From assembly GCF_004353185.1 (NCBI RefSeq), contig NZ_SMUS01000030.1:1-50322 (forward strand): 50,322 nt of DNA, in the 5' to 3' direction. Below the pieces are notes generated by a model that saw only the letters and a program-made list of their open reading frames with translations, did no database searches and was not told the origin of the DNA. Within the stretch, counting starts at the first letter, position 1. Each line of letters opens with the position of its first letter. Positions 8,554 to 17,243 of the stretch are shown piece after piece. The stretch is from Clostridium cuniculi (GTDB taxonomy: Bacteria; Bacillota; Clostridia; Clostridiales; Clostridiaceae). A program made the translations under genes and the position numbers.

Positions 8554-9568
8554 TTTTTTTAAACGAAAAAAAGATGTTGAGGAAGATATTAATTTAGAAG
8601 AAGCTTTAGATATAAAAGAAATAAAAGAAGAAGATAATAGTACTATAAATAACATGAATAGTGTAAACACTACAAATAATGAAACTGATAGCTTTAACTA
8701 TAATTTTGTAATAGATCATATAGAAGAGTTTCATAATAGAAATGAGCTTACGCCAGAAGAATTAAAATCTTTAATAACTGGTGAAATATTAAAAGTAGTT
8801 GATAAATCTCAAAGCTTTGATTCAATGGAAATATACGCTAAAGAAGCTGCAAAAGCAATAGGAATAGAAAACATACAACCATTAACAGAATATTTATACG
8901 GTGGTATTTCTAAACCTACCGCTTTGAAAGGAAGATATAATGGGTTAGGAGCATGGCCTAATGCTGTAAAAAATGCTGTATTAACTATATTGTATTCATT
9001 TAATGAACATAGTGTTGATGAGCTATTAAAAATAGCTAATGATAAATCTAGTAGTAGTATAAAAGCTGTAAACTTATTATGTAAAATGGCCGCTAAAGGA
9101 ATTGAAGAAGATAAAATTATAGACTCTATCATTTATATAATGGAGAATTTTACTGATGAAAATATAATTTCAACATTAGGATTTTTATCACAAGTAAAAA
9201 ATAATGCAAAAGTTTTAAAAACCCTAGAAATCTATTTTAAAAAGTATATTTATGATAATAATATTGAATCAGCATATGATGTTACATTAAGTATAATAAA
9301 TAATGTTGGAACATTTACAAGAGAACAATTAATATTTTTAAAAGCAGTAGCACTTAGTGATGAAGTATTAGAATTATCATTAATTTTAAAGAATGAAAAT
9401 GGTGAATTTGATTTATCATCTGTAGCTGAAGATTTAAGACTTAAAGCAGCTTTAAGTTTTTACTCTTTACATAATAAAGATGAAGAAATAAATAGTAAAT
9501 TAATGTACCTAAGAGATAACTCCTTAGATATGGAACTTAGAAAATATTTAACTGATATTTTAGGTTAA
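8540..9568 (+). CDS. Hypothetical protein with helical repeats, 342 aa
   Basis: Not recognised. The N-terminus begins with a short FDFFKRKK-type segment, followed by an acidic, asparagine-rich linker to about residue 50. From about residue 60 to the end the protein looks all-alpha, with repeated leucine/isoleucine-rich helices resembling HEAT or armadillo packing, though no strict repeat is clear. No signal peptide is present. ATG 8540 has a strong TTAGGAGG site and overlaps the TudS-like gene by 14 bases, so the two are cotranscribed. A scaffolding or binding role would fit, but this is inference. Confidence 0.7.
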   Translation: MGIFDFFKRKKDVEEDINLEEALDIKEIKEEDNSTINNMNSVNTTNNETDSFNYNFVIDHIEEFHNRNELTPEELKSLITGEILKVVDKSQSFDSMEIYAKEAAKAIGIENIQPLTEYLYGGISKPTALKGRYNGLGAWPNAVKNAVLTILYSFNEHSVDELLKIANDKSSSSIKAVNLLCKMAAKGIEEDKIIDSIIYIMENFTDENIISTLGFLSQVKNNAKVLKTLEIYFKKYIYDNNIESAYDVTLSIINNVGTFTREQLIFLKAVALSDEVLELSLILKNENGEFDLSSVAEDLRLKAALSFYSLHNKDEEINSKLMYLRDNSLDMELRKYLTDILG

Positions 9569-9591
9569 TTTTTAATATTATAAAAACAATT

Positions 9592-9630
9592 AGAATGATG
9601 AATATATTATTTATCATTCTTTTTATTTTT
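9592..9630 (+). terminator. Rho-independent terminator
   Basis: A 13-bp stem (arms 9592-9604 and 9608-9620, one G-T pair) with a 3-base loop is followed by a T-rich tract at 9621-9630. It ends the TudS-like/helical-repeat operon. Confidence 0.85.
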
Positions 9631-9652
9631 ATAAAAAATAATTGGAAAACTA

Positions 9653-9684
9653 TTGCTTTCAATACTTTAATGTGCTAAAGTATT
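9653..9684 (+). promoter_or_regulatory. Promoter with dyad operator for amino-acid ABC importer
   Basis: TTGCTT (9653-9658) and the extended -10 TG-C-TAAAGT (9673-9681) are 17 bases apart. AATACTTTA (9661-9669) and TAAAGTATT (9676-9684) are perfect 9-base inverted repeats around 6 bases and cover the spacer and the -10 box. This is a typical place for a repressor. The regulator is unknown. Confidence 0.6.
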
Positions 9685-9719
9685 AAATAAGAAAAGCGTT
9701 AACTGAGGGGGATATACTT

Positions 9720-10535
9720 ATGAAGTTATGTAAATTAATAAAAAAGACAATTTTAGTGGGAAGTATTTTAACTTTATCAATTACATGTGTTGGATGTTCT
9801 AATAAATCTTCTGAGAGTACATTAGATAAAGATACACTTATTGTTGGAATAGATGATGCATTTGCTCCATTGGGATTTAAAGATGAATCTGGCGAAATAA
9901 CTGGCTTTGATATTGATTTAGCTAAAGAATTGGCTAAAAGGTTAAATAAGAAAATAATTTTTCAACCAATTGATTGGACAATGAAAGAATCTGAATTGAA
10001 ATCAGGTAATATCGATTTGATATGGAATGGATATACAATTACAGATGAAAGAAAAAATAAAGTTGATTTTTCAGTTCCATATTTAAAAAATAAACAAGTC
10101 ATAGTAACACTAGCTGATAGTAATATTAATTCAAAATCAGATTTAGCTAATAAAAAAGTTGGTGCTCAAAGTGAATCTTCAGCTGTTGCTGCAATGGAAA
10201 AAGAAGAAGATTTATATAGTAGTTTTAACGATGGAGGTGCTATTACTTTTGAAGATAATAACCAAGCTTTAATGGATTTAGAGGCTGGTAGACTTGATGC
10301 AGTAGTAGCAGATGAAATTCTTGTAAGATACTATTTAAGCTTAAAGGGAGAAGATAAATTTAAGATCTTAGAGGATAACTTTGGCGAAGAAGAGTACGGT
10401 GTTGGTATTAGAAAAGGTGATACGGAAATGGTAGATTCCTTTAACAAAGCTTATAAAGAAATGCAAGAAGACGGTACATTAAAAGAAATATCTGAAAAAT
10501 GGTTTAATAAAGATATTACAATAAAAATTGAATAA
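9720..10535 (+). CDS. Polar amino-acid ABC transporter, substrate-binding lipoprotein
   Basis: Extracellular solute-binding protein of family 3, 271 aa. The N-terminus is a lipoprotein signal: basic KLCKLIKK, a hydrophobic stretch, and a lipobox ending ..CVGC with the lipidated Cys at residue 26 (position -3 is Cys rather than the usual Leu). The mature part shows the family 3 pattern PLGFKDESGEITGFDIDLAKEL near residues 45-66 and a DLIWNGYTITDERK segment near 100-115. The ligand cannot be assigned; cystine, glutamine and related polar amino acids are typical. It is followed by permease and ATPase genes in one operon. The start ATG 9720 follows GAGGGGGAT. Confidence 0.9.
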   Translation: MKLCKLIKKTILVGSILTLSITCVGCSNKSSESTLDKDTLIVGIDDAFAPLGFKDESGEITGFDIDLAKELAKRLNKKIIFQPIDWTMKESELKSGNIDLIWNGYTITDERKNKVDFSVPYLKNKQVIVTLADSNINSKSDLANKKVGAQSESSAVAAMEKEEDLYSSFNDGGAITFEDNNQALMDLEAGRLDAVVADEILVRYYLSLKGEDKFKILEDNFGEEEYGVGIRKGDTEMVDSFNKAYKEMQEDGTLKEISEKWFNKDITIKIE

Positions 10536-10558
10536 ATAAAAAGAGAGGAGCAAGTAAA

Positions 10559-11233
10559 TTGGACAATATAATAACTACACTTAATACACTTTTAAATTAT
10601 TTTTTTACCTTATTACCACAAATTTTAGATGGATTAAAGGTAACACTTGAGCTATTTATTTTAACATTAATACTATCTATTCCTTTAGGAATCATTGTAG
10701 CATTAGGTAAATTATCCAAAATAAAAGTTATTAATAAAGTAACAAGTTGTTATGTTTTAATAATGCGAGGAACTCCTCTTCTTTTACAAATAGTATTTAT
10801 ATTTTTTGGACTTCCTAATCTAAATATTGTAATTGATAGGTTTCCAGCAGCTATAATTGCATTTACATTAAACTATGCTGCTTATTTTGGAGAAATATTT
10901 AGAGCTGGAATATCTTCTGTGGACATTGGTCAATACGAAGCTTCTCATGTATTAGGATTATCAAAAAAAGATACATTCTTTAGGATAATCCTTCCACAAG
11001 CTTTTAAAACTGTATTACCACCTGTGGCAAATGAAATAGTAACTTTAGTAAAAGATACAGCCCTAGTATACGCTATAGGAATAGACGAACTATTAAGAGT
11101 TGGTAAAATAGCATGTAATAGAGATTCATCCTTATTGCCATTAGTAATTATCGGAATAGTTTATTTAGTTCTTATAGGAATTTTAACTAAAATACTAGAC
11201 AAGATTGAAAGAAAATATCAATACTATAATTAA
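10559..11233 (+). CDS. Polar amino-acid ABC transporter permease, TTG start
   Basis: HisM/GlnP-type inner-membrane permease, 224 aa. Membrane helices appear at about residues 15-45, 55-80, 85-110, 150-175 and 190-212. The EAA-loop equivalent is the segment around residues 120-150 (GQYEASHVLGLSKKDTFFRI), which docks on the ATPase. The start is TTG 10559, the only codon correctly spaced from GAGAGGAG; the next Met is far inside the protein, so a weak start codon probably sets its level relative to the lipoprotein. It lies 23 bases after the substrate-binding gene and 10 before the ATPase gene. Confidence 0.9.
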   Translation: MDNIITTLNTLLNYFFTLLPQILDGLKVTLELFILTLILSIPLGIIVALGKLSKIKVINKVTSCYVLIMRGTPLLLQIVFIFFGLPNLNIVIDRFPAAIIAFTLNYAAYFGEIFRAGISSVDIGQYEASHVLGLSKKDTFFRIILPQAFKTVLPPVANEIVTLVKDTALVYAIGIDELLRVGKIACNRDSSLLPLVIIGIVYLVLIGILTKILDKIERKYQYYN

Positions 11234-11243
11234 GAGGTGAATT

Positions 11244-11957
11244 ATGTTAAAGATTAGAGGTTTAAAGAAGTCTTTTGGTAATAATACAGTATTAAAAGGT
11301 GTAGATTTAGATATAATGGAAGGTGAAATTGTTGTAATTGTAGGTCCATCTGGTGGTGGAAAAACAACTTTACTTAGAATAATAACTGGTTTAGAAACTT
11401 GTGAAGAAGGTACTATAGAAATTGCAGGAGATGTCCTTTGTAAAAATGGGAAATATGTTGATAAAAAATCAATTAATGCTATTAGAAAAAATATAGGTCT
11501 TGTTTTTCAAGGATTTAACCTTTTTCCTCATAAATCTGTATTAGAAAATATTATTGAAGCACCTATTAGAGTTTTAGGTGAAAAGAAAGAACGTGCAATA
11601 GAAAATGCAATAGAAATTTTAACATTCTTAGGATTAGCAGATAAAGCTAAGAACTATCCTTGTGAACTATCCGGTGGACAAAAACAAAGAGTAGCTATTG
11701 GTAGGGCATTAGCATTAAATCCAAAATTAATGTGTTTTGATGAACCAACTTCAGCTTTAGATCCATCATTAACAAAAGATGTTGCAACACTAATTAAAAG
11801 TTTAAGCAAAAAGGGTATGTCTATGCTTATAATTACCCATGATATGGAATTTGCAAAACTTGTTTCTAATAAAATTGTATCAATGGATTCAGGGATAATT
11901 ATTGATAAACATATATATAACGATAAAATTGAAATATCACAAAATATCACTATATAA
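11244..11957 (+). CDS. Polar amino-acid ABC transporter ATP-binding protein
   Basis: ATPase subunit of the importer, 237 aa. Walker A GPSGGGKT spans residues 34-41, the ABC signature LSGGQKQR is near 140, Walker B CFDEPTSALD follows, and the switch histidine is in the IITHDM segment. Length and motifs are complete. It powers uptake with the two preceding genes, with which it forms one operon. I see no clear terminator after it; the 166 bases to the next gene hold a LexA-like sequence. Confidence 0.93.
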   Translation: MLKIRGLKKSFGNNTVLKGVDLDIMEGEIVVIVGPSGGGKTTLLRIITGLETCEEGTIEIAGDVLCKNGKYVDKKSINAIRKNIGLVFQGFNLFPHKSVLENIIEAPIRVLGEKKERAIENAIEILTFLGLADKAKNYPCELSGGQKQRVAIGRALALNPKLMCFDEPTSALDPSLTKDVATLIKSLSKKGMSMLIITHDMEFAKLVSNKIVSMDSGIIIDKHIYNDKIEISQNITI

Positions 11958-12026
11958 AATCAAAGTGTTAATTATATATAAACTTAATTAATAATTTAAT
12001 ATAGAAATGACAATTTCATTAACAGC

Positions 12027-12038
12027 AAACATATGTTC
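12027..12038. promoter_or_regulatory. LexA-like box upstream of DUF1292 gene
   Basis: AAACATATGTTC differs by one base from the palindrome GAACATATGTTC found at 49479 and matches the Gram-positive LexA core GAAC-N4-GTTC at 7 of 8 positions. It lies 86 bases before the ATG at 12124. A possible -10 (TATAAT, 12084-12089) lies downstream, but no convincing -35 is visible, so the link to a promoter is weak. Confidence 0.35.
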
Positions 12039-12123
12039 TTTAATGTATTCTTATAAATTTCTTTAATAATTTCCTCTTCTTTTTATAATACTAATATTAT
12101 TAATGTTATAAGGAGAGATTAAA

Positions 12124-12360
12124 ATGTCTGAAAAAACTATGAAATTTACAGATGATGCAGGAAACAAGGTGGAATATGCTATATTAGAGCAAAAACTAAT
12201 TAATAAAACTGAATATGTTGCAATGGCTCCAGTAAATGATAAAAACGCTGTAGAAATATTCAAAATTGCTTTTGATAAGAATTGGAATGAAACATTAATT
12301 CAAGTTGAATCTGAAAATGAATTAAATATGGTTAGACAGGTATCTAGCATTAAATTTTAA
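12124..12360 (+). CDS. DUF1292 family protein
   Basis: Small acidic protein of 78 aa with the DUF1292 pattern: a beta-rich start (FTDDAGNKVEYAILEQ), a central segment YVAMAPVND, and a C-terminal NELNMVRQV. The family is common in Clostridia and Bacilli and has no established function. The start ATG 12124 follows AAGGAGAG. A terminator follows directly, so it is probably a single-gene unit unless the ABC operon reads through. Confidence 0.8.
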   Translation: MSEKTMKFTDDAGNKVEYAILEQKLINKTEYVAMAPVNDKNAVEIFKIAFDKNWNETLIQVESENELNMVRQVSSIKF

Positions 12361-12371
12361 AATAAGTAATA

Positions 12372-12399
12372 AAAGATCTATTAATTAGGTCTTTTTTTT
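12372..12399 (+). terminator. Rho-independent terminator
   Basis: A 9-bp stem (12372-12380 and 12386-12394, one G-T pair) with a 5-base loop runs into eight T residues. Confidence 0.85.
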
Positions 12400-12508
12400 G
12401 TTTATTTAAATATAATATATATATTTATCTTTATAATTGATAATTACATCTAGATGATAATCATTATTTATGATAATCTATAACAAAGAAGTTTTTTTAG
12501 GAGGATAT

Positions 12509-13390
12509 ATGAAAAAAATAACATTAAGTAATAGAACAAAAGGTGTTTTATTTATAATAATGTCTGCATTTGGCTTTGCTATGATGTCTGCGTTTGTTAA
12601 ACTTTCAGGAGATTTACCATCATTTCAAAAGACATTTTTTAGAAATATAACATCTTGTATAATTGCATTTATATTAATAATTGTTAATAAAGAAAGTTTC
12701 TTTGGAAAATTAGAAAATCAGAAAACTTTAATTTTACGATCAGTATTTGGCACACTAGGGATAGTTTTTAACTTTTATTCAATAGATAAATTAGTATTAT
12801 CTGATGCTAATATGTTAAATAAATTAAGTCCATTCTTTGTAATAATATTCAGTGCTCTTTTCTTAAAAGAAAAAATAAATATAAAACAAGGACTAGCTAT
12901 TATTGTTGCTTTTATAGGAGCATTATTTATAATTAAACCACAATTTAATTTTGATATAATTCCGTCATTGATTGGGGTATTGGGTGCTATATGTGCAGCT
13001 GCAGCTTATACTTGCTTAAGAGCTTTAGGTGGAAAAGAAAAATACTACACTATTGTATTTTACTTCTCATTCTTTTCTACAATAGCTATATTACCGTTTA
13101 TGCTAATAGTATATAAAGAAATGTCAATGTTACAATTTGTTTATTTAATTTTAGCAGGTATCTTTGCTAGTATTGGACAATTTGGTATTACTATTGCTTA
13201 TAAATATGCGAAAGCAAAGGAAATATCTATATTTGACTATAGCAACATTCTATTCTCAGCAATAATAAGTATAATTTTATTTAATGTTATCCCAGATTAT
13301 CTAAGTGTAATTGGATACATAATTATATTTGCTGTATCATTATATATGTTTTTATACAATAAAAAGTTAGATAAAATTGAAAGAAAATAA
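12509..13390 (+). CDS. EamA/DMT-family membrane transporter
   Basis: Drug/metabolite transporter superfamily protein, 293 aa, with about ten hydrophobic helices arranged as two EamA repeats of five. The first repeat carries the SAFGFAMMSAFVKLSGDLPS-like entry and the FFRN segment; the second starts near residue 140 with SLIGVLGAICAAAAYT. Translation starts at ATG 12509 directly after TTAGGAGG; the in-frame ATG at 12470 has no ribosome-binding site. Such proteins usually export small metabolites or amino acids, and the substrate is not readable here. It appears to be transcribed alone. Confidence 0.87.
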   Translation: MKKITLSNRTKGVLFIIMSAFGFAMMSAFVKLSGDLPSFQKTFFRNITSCIIAFILIIVNKESFFGKLENQKTLILRSVFGTLGIVFNFYSIDKLVLSDANMLNKLSPFFVIIFSALFLKEKINIKQGLAIIVAFIGALFIIKPQFNFDIIPSLIGVLGAICAAAAYTCLRALGGKEKYYTIVFYFSFFSTIAILPFMLIVYKEMSMLQFVYLILAGIFASIGQFGITIAYKYAKAKEISIFDYSNILFSAIISIILFNVIPDYLSVIGYIIIFAVSLYMFLYNKKLDKIERK

Positions 13391-13395
13391 TAAGA

Positions 13396-13429
13396 AAAAA
13401 AGTTGTACTATATGTAGTGCAACTTTTTT
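13396..13429. terminator. Rho-independent terminator
   Basis: A 15-bp stem (13396-13410 and 13415-13429, one G-T pair) with a 4-base loop has A residues on its left arm and T residues on its right, ending the DMT transporter transcript. Confidence 0.8.
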
Positions 13430-13463
13430 CTATTATTGATACTTCTAAATACTCATTTATCTA

Positions 13464-13472
13464 TGCTATAAT
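13464..13472 (+). promoter_or_regulatory. Extended -10 promoter of SNF2 helicase gene
   Basis: TG-C-TATAAT (TG 13464-13465, TATAAT 13467-13472) is a perfect extended -10. The -35 position carries no good match. The ribosome-binding site AAAGGAGGGG follows before ATG 13497. Confidence 0.6.
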
Positions 13473-13496
13473 TAAAACTTGTAAAGGAGGGGTAAT

Positions 13497-16373
13497 ATGT
13501 ATAATAATAAAACTTCAAATGTTTTAGATATCCTTCTTAATAATAAAAACAAAGAAGAATTAAAAATAGAAGTGTATTTAAATAAAATAGATTATAAAGG
13601 ACAACTCTCTATAGAATTTAAAATTGGTTTAAAAAACAAACCATCTAATAAATTAAATATAATAAGAGATATAAGACAGTTTTTAGTTTATTACGAAAAT
13701 AATATCTCTCTAAAATATAGTAATGATTTTACCTTTGATATAAGTAAGCAATACTTTTCAAGTAAGGACCTTGCTTTGATTGATTTTATTTATGAACTTC
13801 TAGAAATAGAAGGGAGTAAATCTAAATATCTAAAATCTACTGATAAATTGATTGAGGGTAAATACATATATCCGCCTAAATATTTAATTAAGGAATTATT
13901 TTATATTATAAAAGATCATCGTAGTTACTTTAATGATGGTTTCTTTAATAGACCTGTCGACTGTGAAATACTATTAGGAAATCCATATATAGAAATGAAC
14001 TTAGAATATATAGATAAAGAATATACCTTACAGCTTCTGTCTGATTTACCTATGATACTAAACAACAATTACAATGTTTTATTTAAAGGTACTACTATAT
14101 ATTTACCAGATAAAAACTTCATTAATAAAATAAAGCCTTATTTTGAAATTTTCAAAAAAGATAATAATGTTATTATTCCAAAAAATGAAGAGGAGAGAGT
14201 CTTAAAAGATCTTATTCCAACCCTTAATAATATAAGTGATAATTTAATATTATCTTCAAATATTAAAGAAAAAGTTGTTTTAGCTAAACCAAAATTCAAC
14301 TTTTATTTTAATAAAGAAAATGACTTTGTTCTAATGACATTAAAAGTTCAATATGATAAATTTGAATTTAATATATTTAGTGAATTTGATGAAAAAATAA
14401 TATATAGAGACTTCAATAAAGAACAAGAAGTTATGTCAGCCTTAAAATCACTTGGTTTTGATTATGTTAATGATAAATACTATTTAACATTAGGTGACGA
14501 TTATATATATAATTTCTTTAAAAATAAGATTCATGAGCTGCAAAAATTTGGTGAAGTTTATTATTCAGAAAACTTTAAAGGTATTCGTAGGATAGATTCT
14601 AAAGGAATAATAGGACATATATCTGTAGGAAAATATGATTATTTTGAATTAAAATTTGATATAAAAGATATACCTCAATTTGAAATAAGTAATATTTTAA
14701 GAGCTTTTAGAGATAATTTAAAGTACTATAAACTTGAAAATGGCGAATATTTAGACTTAGAATCTTTAGAATTAAATAACTTCCTAAAACTATTAGACAA
14801 TCTTAATTCTTGTAACAATATAGAAAATAACACAATTGAATTTCATAAGAGTAAAGGCTTATACGCAAATGAATTTATAAAAGAAAATAATATAAAATTC
14901 ATGAAAGGAATTGGATATCTAAGAAAACTTAAATCTCAATTTAATAATATAAATAAATTAAAATTTGAGCTTCCAAGAGAGTTTCTAGGAGATCTTAGAC
15001 AATATCAATATACAGGATATTGCTTTTTAAAAACTTTATATAATCTAGGATTTGGTGGAATATTAGGAGATGAAATGGGGTTAGGTAAAACTATACAAAC
15101 TATTGCATTTTTAGCATCTATCAAAAATAAAACTTCTTTAATTATAGCTCCCTCTTCATTAGTTTTTAATTGGAAACAAGAGTTTAGTAGGTTTGCTCCT
15201 AAGCTGAATGTTAAGTTAGTTACAGGTGTAAAAGAGGATAGAAGTAAAACTTTAGAGAATATCCAAGAATACGATGTTTTAATAACTACATATTCACTAT
15301 TAAAAAATGATATAGATAAATACTTAAATATTGATTTTAATTGTGTGATATTAGATGAAGCACAAAATATAAAAAACTATACATCACAAAATGCAATGTA
15401 TGTAAAACAACTTAATAGTAAAAGTAAGTTTGCTCTTACAGGAACCCCAATTGAAAATTCTTTATTAGAATTATGGTCTATATTTGATTTTATAATGCCT
15501 AGATACTTATTTGATAGAGATACTTTTATAGTTAAATATTATAGAAGATTTATGGATAATAATGAGTTATCTATAGAATTTAAAAATTTAATAAAACCAT
15601 TTATATTAAGAAGATTAAAAAAAGATGTTCTTAAAGAACTTCCATCAAAAATTGAAAAAATTATTGAAGTAGAGCTTCCTAAATCTCAACAAAAAGTCTA
15701 TAGTATTTATAATAATAAGGTTATAGATTTAATTGAAAAGAAAATACGTGATGATGAGTTTTCAAAAGGTAAGATAGAAATACTATCATATATAACAAAA
15801 TTAAGACAAATAGCATTAGATCCAAGTGTTGTACTAGAAAATTATGAAGGTGAAAGTGGGAAAATAGATGCTTTAATTGAATTATTACATCAAGCTAATG
15901 ATGAAGGTCATAAAATATTAGTTTTTTCTCAATTTACCTCTGTTTTACAGAGTATAAAAAGAAGATTAGAAATAGAAAATTTGAAATATTGTTATTTAGA
16001 TGGTACACTTTCACATAAGAAGAGAAATGAGGAAGTAGATGCCTTTAATAAAAGTAATATTCCAATATTCCTAATAAGTTTAAAAGCTGGTGGTACTGGC
16101 TTAAATCTACAAAGTGCAGATGTTGTTATACACTTTGATCCATGGTGGAATCCATCTGTAGAAGCTCAAGCAAGTGATAGAGCTCATAGAATAGGTCAAA
16201 AAAATATAGTTGAAGTAATAAAACTTATATCTAAAGATACAGTAGAAGAAAAAGTTATTAAACTCCAAAATGAAAAGAAGGAATTAATAAATAAAATTTT
16301 AGATGATAATTCTCTAAACACTAATAATATTTTTGATCTAGCAAAAGATGAAATATTAAGGTTATTTAAATAA
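13497..16373 (+). CDS. SNF2-family helicase
   Basis: Bacterial SWI2/SNF2 ATPase, 958 aa. The N-terminal 480 residues match the SNF2-associated region of bacterial members. The motor begins near residue 500: motif I GDEMGLGKT (524-532), DEAQ box (620-623), the SALTGTPIE segment, then in the second lobe LVFSQFTSV, SLKAGGTGLNLQ and the DPWWNPSVEAQASDRAHRIGQ-type motif VI. These motors translocate on duplex DNA to remodel nucleoprotein complexes or polymerases; targets in Firmicutes are poorly known. Many relatives carry an N-terminal SWIM zinc finger, which I do not find here. It has its own promoter and strong ribosome-binding site. Confidence 0.93.
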   Translation: MYNNKTSNVLDILLNNKNKEELKIEVYLNKIDYKGQLSIEFKIGLKNKPSNKLNIIRDIRQFLVYYENNISLKYSNDFTFDISKQYFSSKDLALIDFIYELLEIEGSKSKYLKSTDKLIEGKYIYPPKYLIKELFYIIKDHRSYFNDGFFNRPVDCEILLGNPYIEMNLEYIDKEYTLQLLSDLPMILNNNYNVLFKGTTIYLPDKNFINKIKPYFEIFKKDNNVIIPKNEEERVLKDLIPTLNNISDNLILSSNIKEKVVLAKPKFNFYFNKENDFVLMTLKVQYDKFEFNIFSEFDEKIIYRDFNKEQEVMSALKSLGFDYVNDKYYLTLGDDYIYNFFKNKIHELQKFGEVYYSENFKGIRRIDSKGIIGHISVGKYDYFELKFDIKDIPQFEISNILRAFRDNLKYYKLENGEYLDLESLELNNFLKLLDNLNSCNNIENNTIEFHKSKGLYANEFIKENNIKFMKGIGYLRKLKSQFNNINKLKFELPREFLGDLRQYQYTGYCFLKTLYNLGFGGILGDEMGLGKTIQTIAFLASIKNKTSLIIAPSSLVFNWKQEFSRFAPKLNVKLVTGVKEDRSKTLENIQEYDVLITTYSLLKNDIDKYLNIDFNCVILDEAQNIKNYTSQNAMYVKQLNSKSKFALTGTPIENSLLELWSIFDFIMPRYLFDRDTFIVKYYRRFMDNNELSIEFKNLIKPFILRRLKKDVLKELPSKIEKIIEVELPKSQQKVYSIYNNKVIDLIEKKIRDDEFSKGKIEILSYITKLRQIALDPSVVLENYEGESGKIDALIELLHQANDEGHKILVFSQFTSVLQSIKRRLEIENLKYCYLDGTLSHKKRNEEVDAFNKSNIPIFLISLKAGGTGLNLQSADVVIHFDPWWNPSVEAQASDRAHRIGQKNIVEVIKLISKDTVEEKVIKLQNEKKELINKILDDNSLNTNNIFDLAKDEILRLFK

Positions 16374-16385
16374 TTTAAATAACCT
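16359..16385. repeat. Inverted repeat over the SNF2 gene stop
   Basis: Perfect 13-base arms (16359-16371 and 16373-16385) around one base overlap the stop codon. The two-arm tip is all A/T and no T-tract follows, so it is only a weak terminator candidate. Confidence 0.4.
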
Positions 16386-16415
16386 ATCTAAAATCCAATA
16401 AAAAGAGGTATTATA

Positions 16416-17192
16416 ATGGAATTAAATAAAGATTTTTTAGAAAAATATAATGATTTAATGAATGAAGATGTTGAATTAGCTCTAGAGTTTTCATTAAATG
16501 CATTAAAAGAAAGTAACAATGCAGATTTCTATGCTTATATTGCTGATTGTTATATGTCATTAGATGATTTTGATAAAGCTGTAAATACTCTAAAAATAGG
16601 GTTATCTAATAATTGTAGTAATAGCACATATGCTAAAAGTTTATTAGGAGAATCTTTATTTTACTTAAATAATTTTGAAGAAAGTAAATCAGTATTCGAA
16701 AATTTAAAATTAGAAAATCCTAATAGCTTTTTTGTTACAGCTTACCTAATTGATATAAATATTAATTTAAATAAATATGAAGAGGCTATTAAATTAGGCA
16801 TAGATATATTAAACTCTAATGTACTAGATTCAAATGATACTGCATATATATTAGTTAATCTAGGATGGATTAATTTAAAATATCTAAACAATAAAGATAA
16901 AGCTCTAGAATATTTTAATAAAGCATTAGAACTTGATAAAAATATTGGTAGAGCATATATTGGATTAGCTGAATACTATTTTAGTATTGAAGATTATAAT
17001 AGCGCATTAGTAAATTATGAAAAAGCAATAGATTTACAAGAGGGAACAATTGATGTCTATTTTGGTATTGCAATGTGTTATAAAGCCTTAAAACAATATG
17101 ATGATGCTTTAAGCTATTTACACATAGTACATGATGCCGATAACACTAACGAAATATACATAAAAGAAATCAGAGAGATAGAAAATTTATAA
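16416..17192 (+). CDS. Tetratricopeptide-repeat protein, 258 aa
   Basis: The protein is built of about six to seven TPR-like helix pairs. The clearest unit, near residues 145-180, follows the TPR consensus (alanine/glycine at the packing positions, KALEYFNKALELDKN), and another follows at 180-212 (YNSALVNYEKAIDLQ). There is no signal peptide or membrane segment, so it is a cytoplasmic protein-protein adaptor. It lies 42 bases after the SNF2 gene behind AAAGAGG, and may be read through from it. A partner cannot be named. Confidence 0.85.
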   Translation: MELNKDFLEKYNDLMNEDVELALEFSLNALKESNNADFYAYIADCYMSLDDFDKAVNTLKIGLSNNCSNSTYAKSLLGESLFYLNNFEESKSVFENLKLENPNSFFVTAYLIDININLNKYEEAIKLGIDILNSNVLDSNDTAYILVNLGWINLKYLNNKDKALEYFNKALELDKNIGRAYIGLAEYYFSIEDYNSALVNYEKAIDLQEGTIDVYFGIAMCYKALKQYDDALSYLHIVHDADNTNEIYIKEIREIENL

Positions 17193-17243
17193 ATCTGCAT
17201 TAAGTTTTAAAAAAGTGATTATACTAAGGTTGAGGTGATACTT

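Noticed and set aside
9693..9706. CcpA cre site before the ABC importer
   Set aside because: Only about 9 of 14 positions match the consensus, and the central symmetry is poor.
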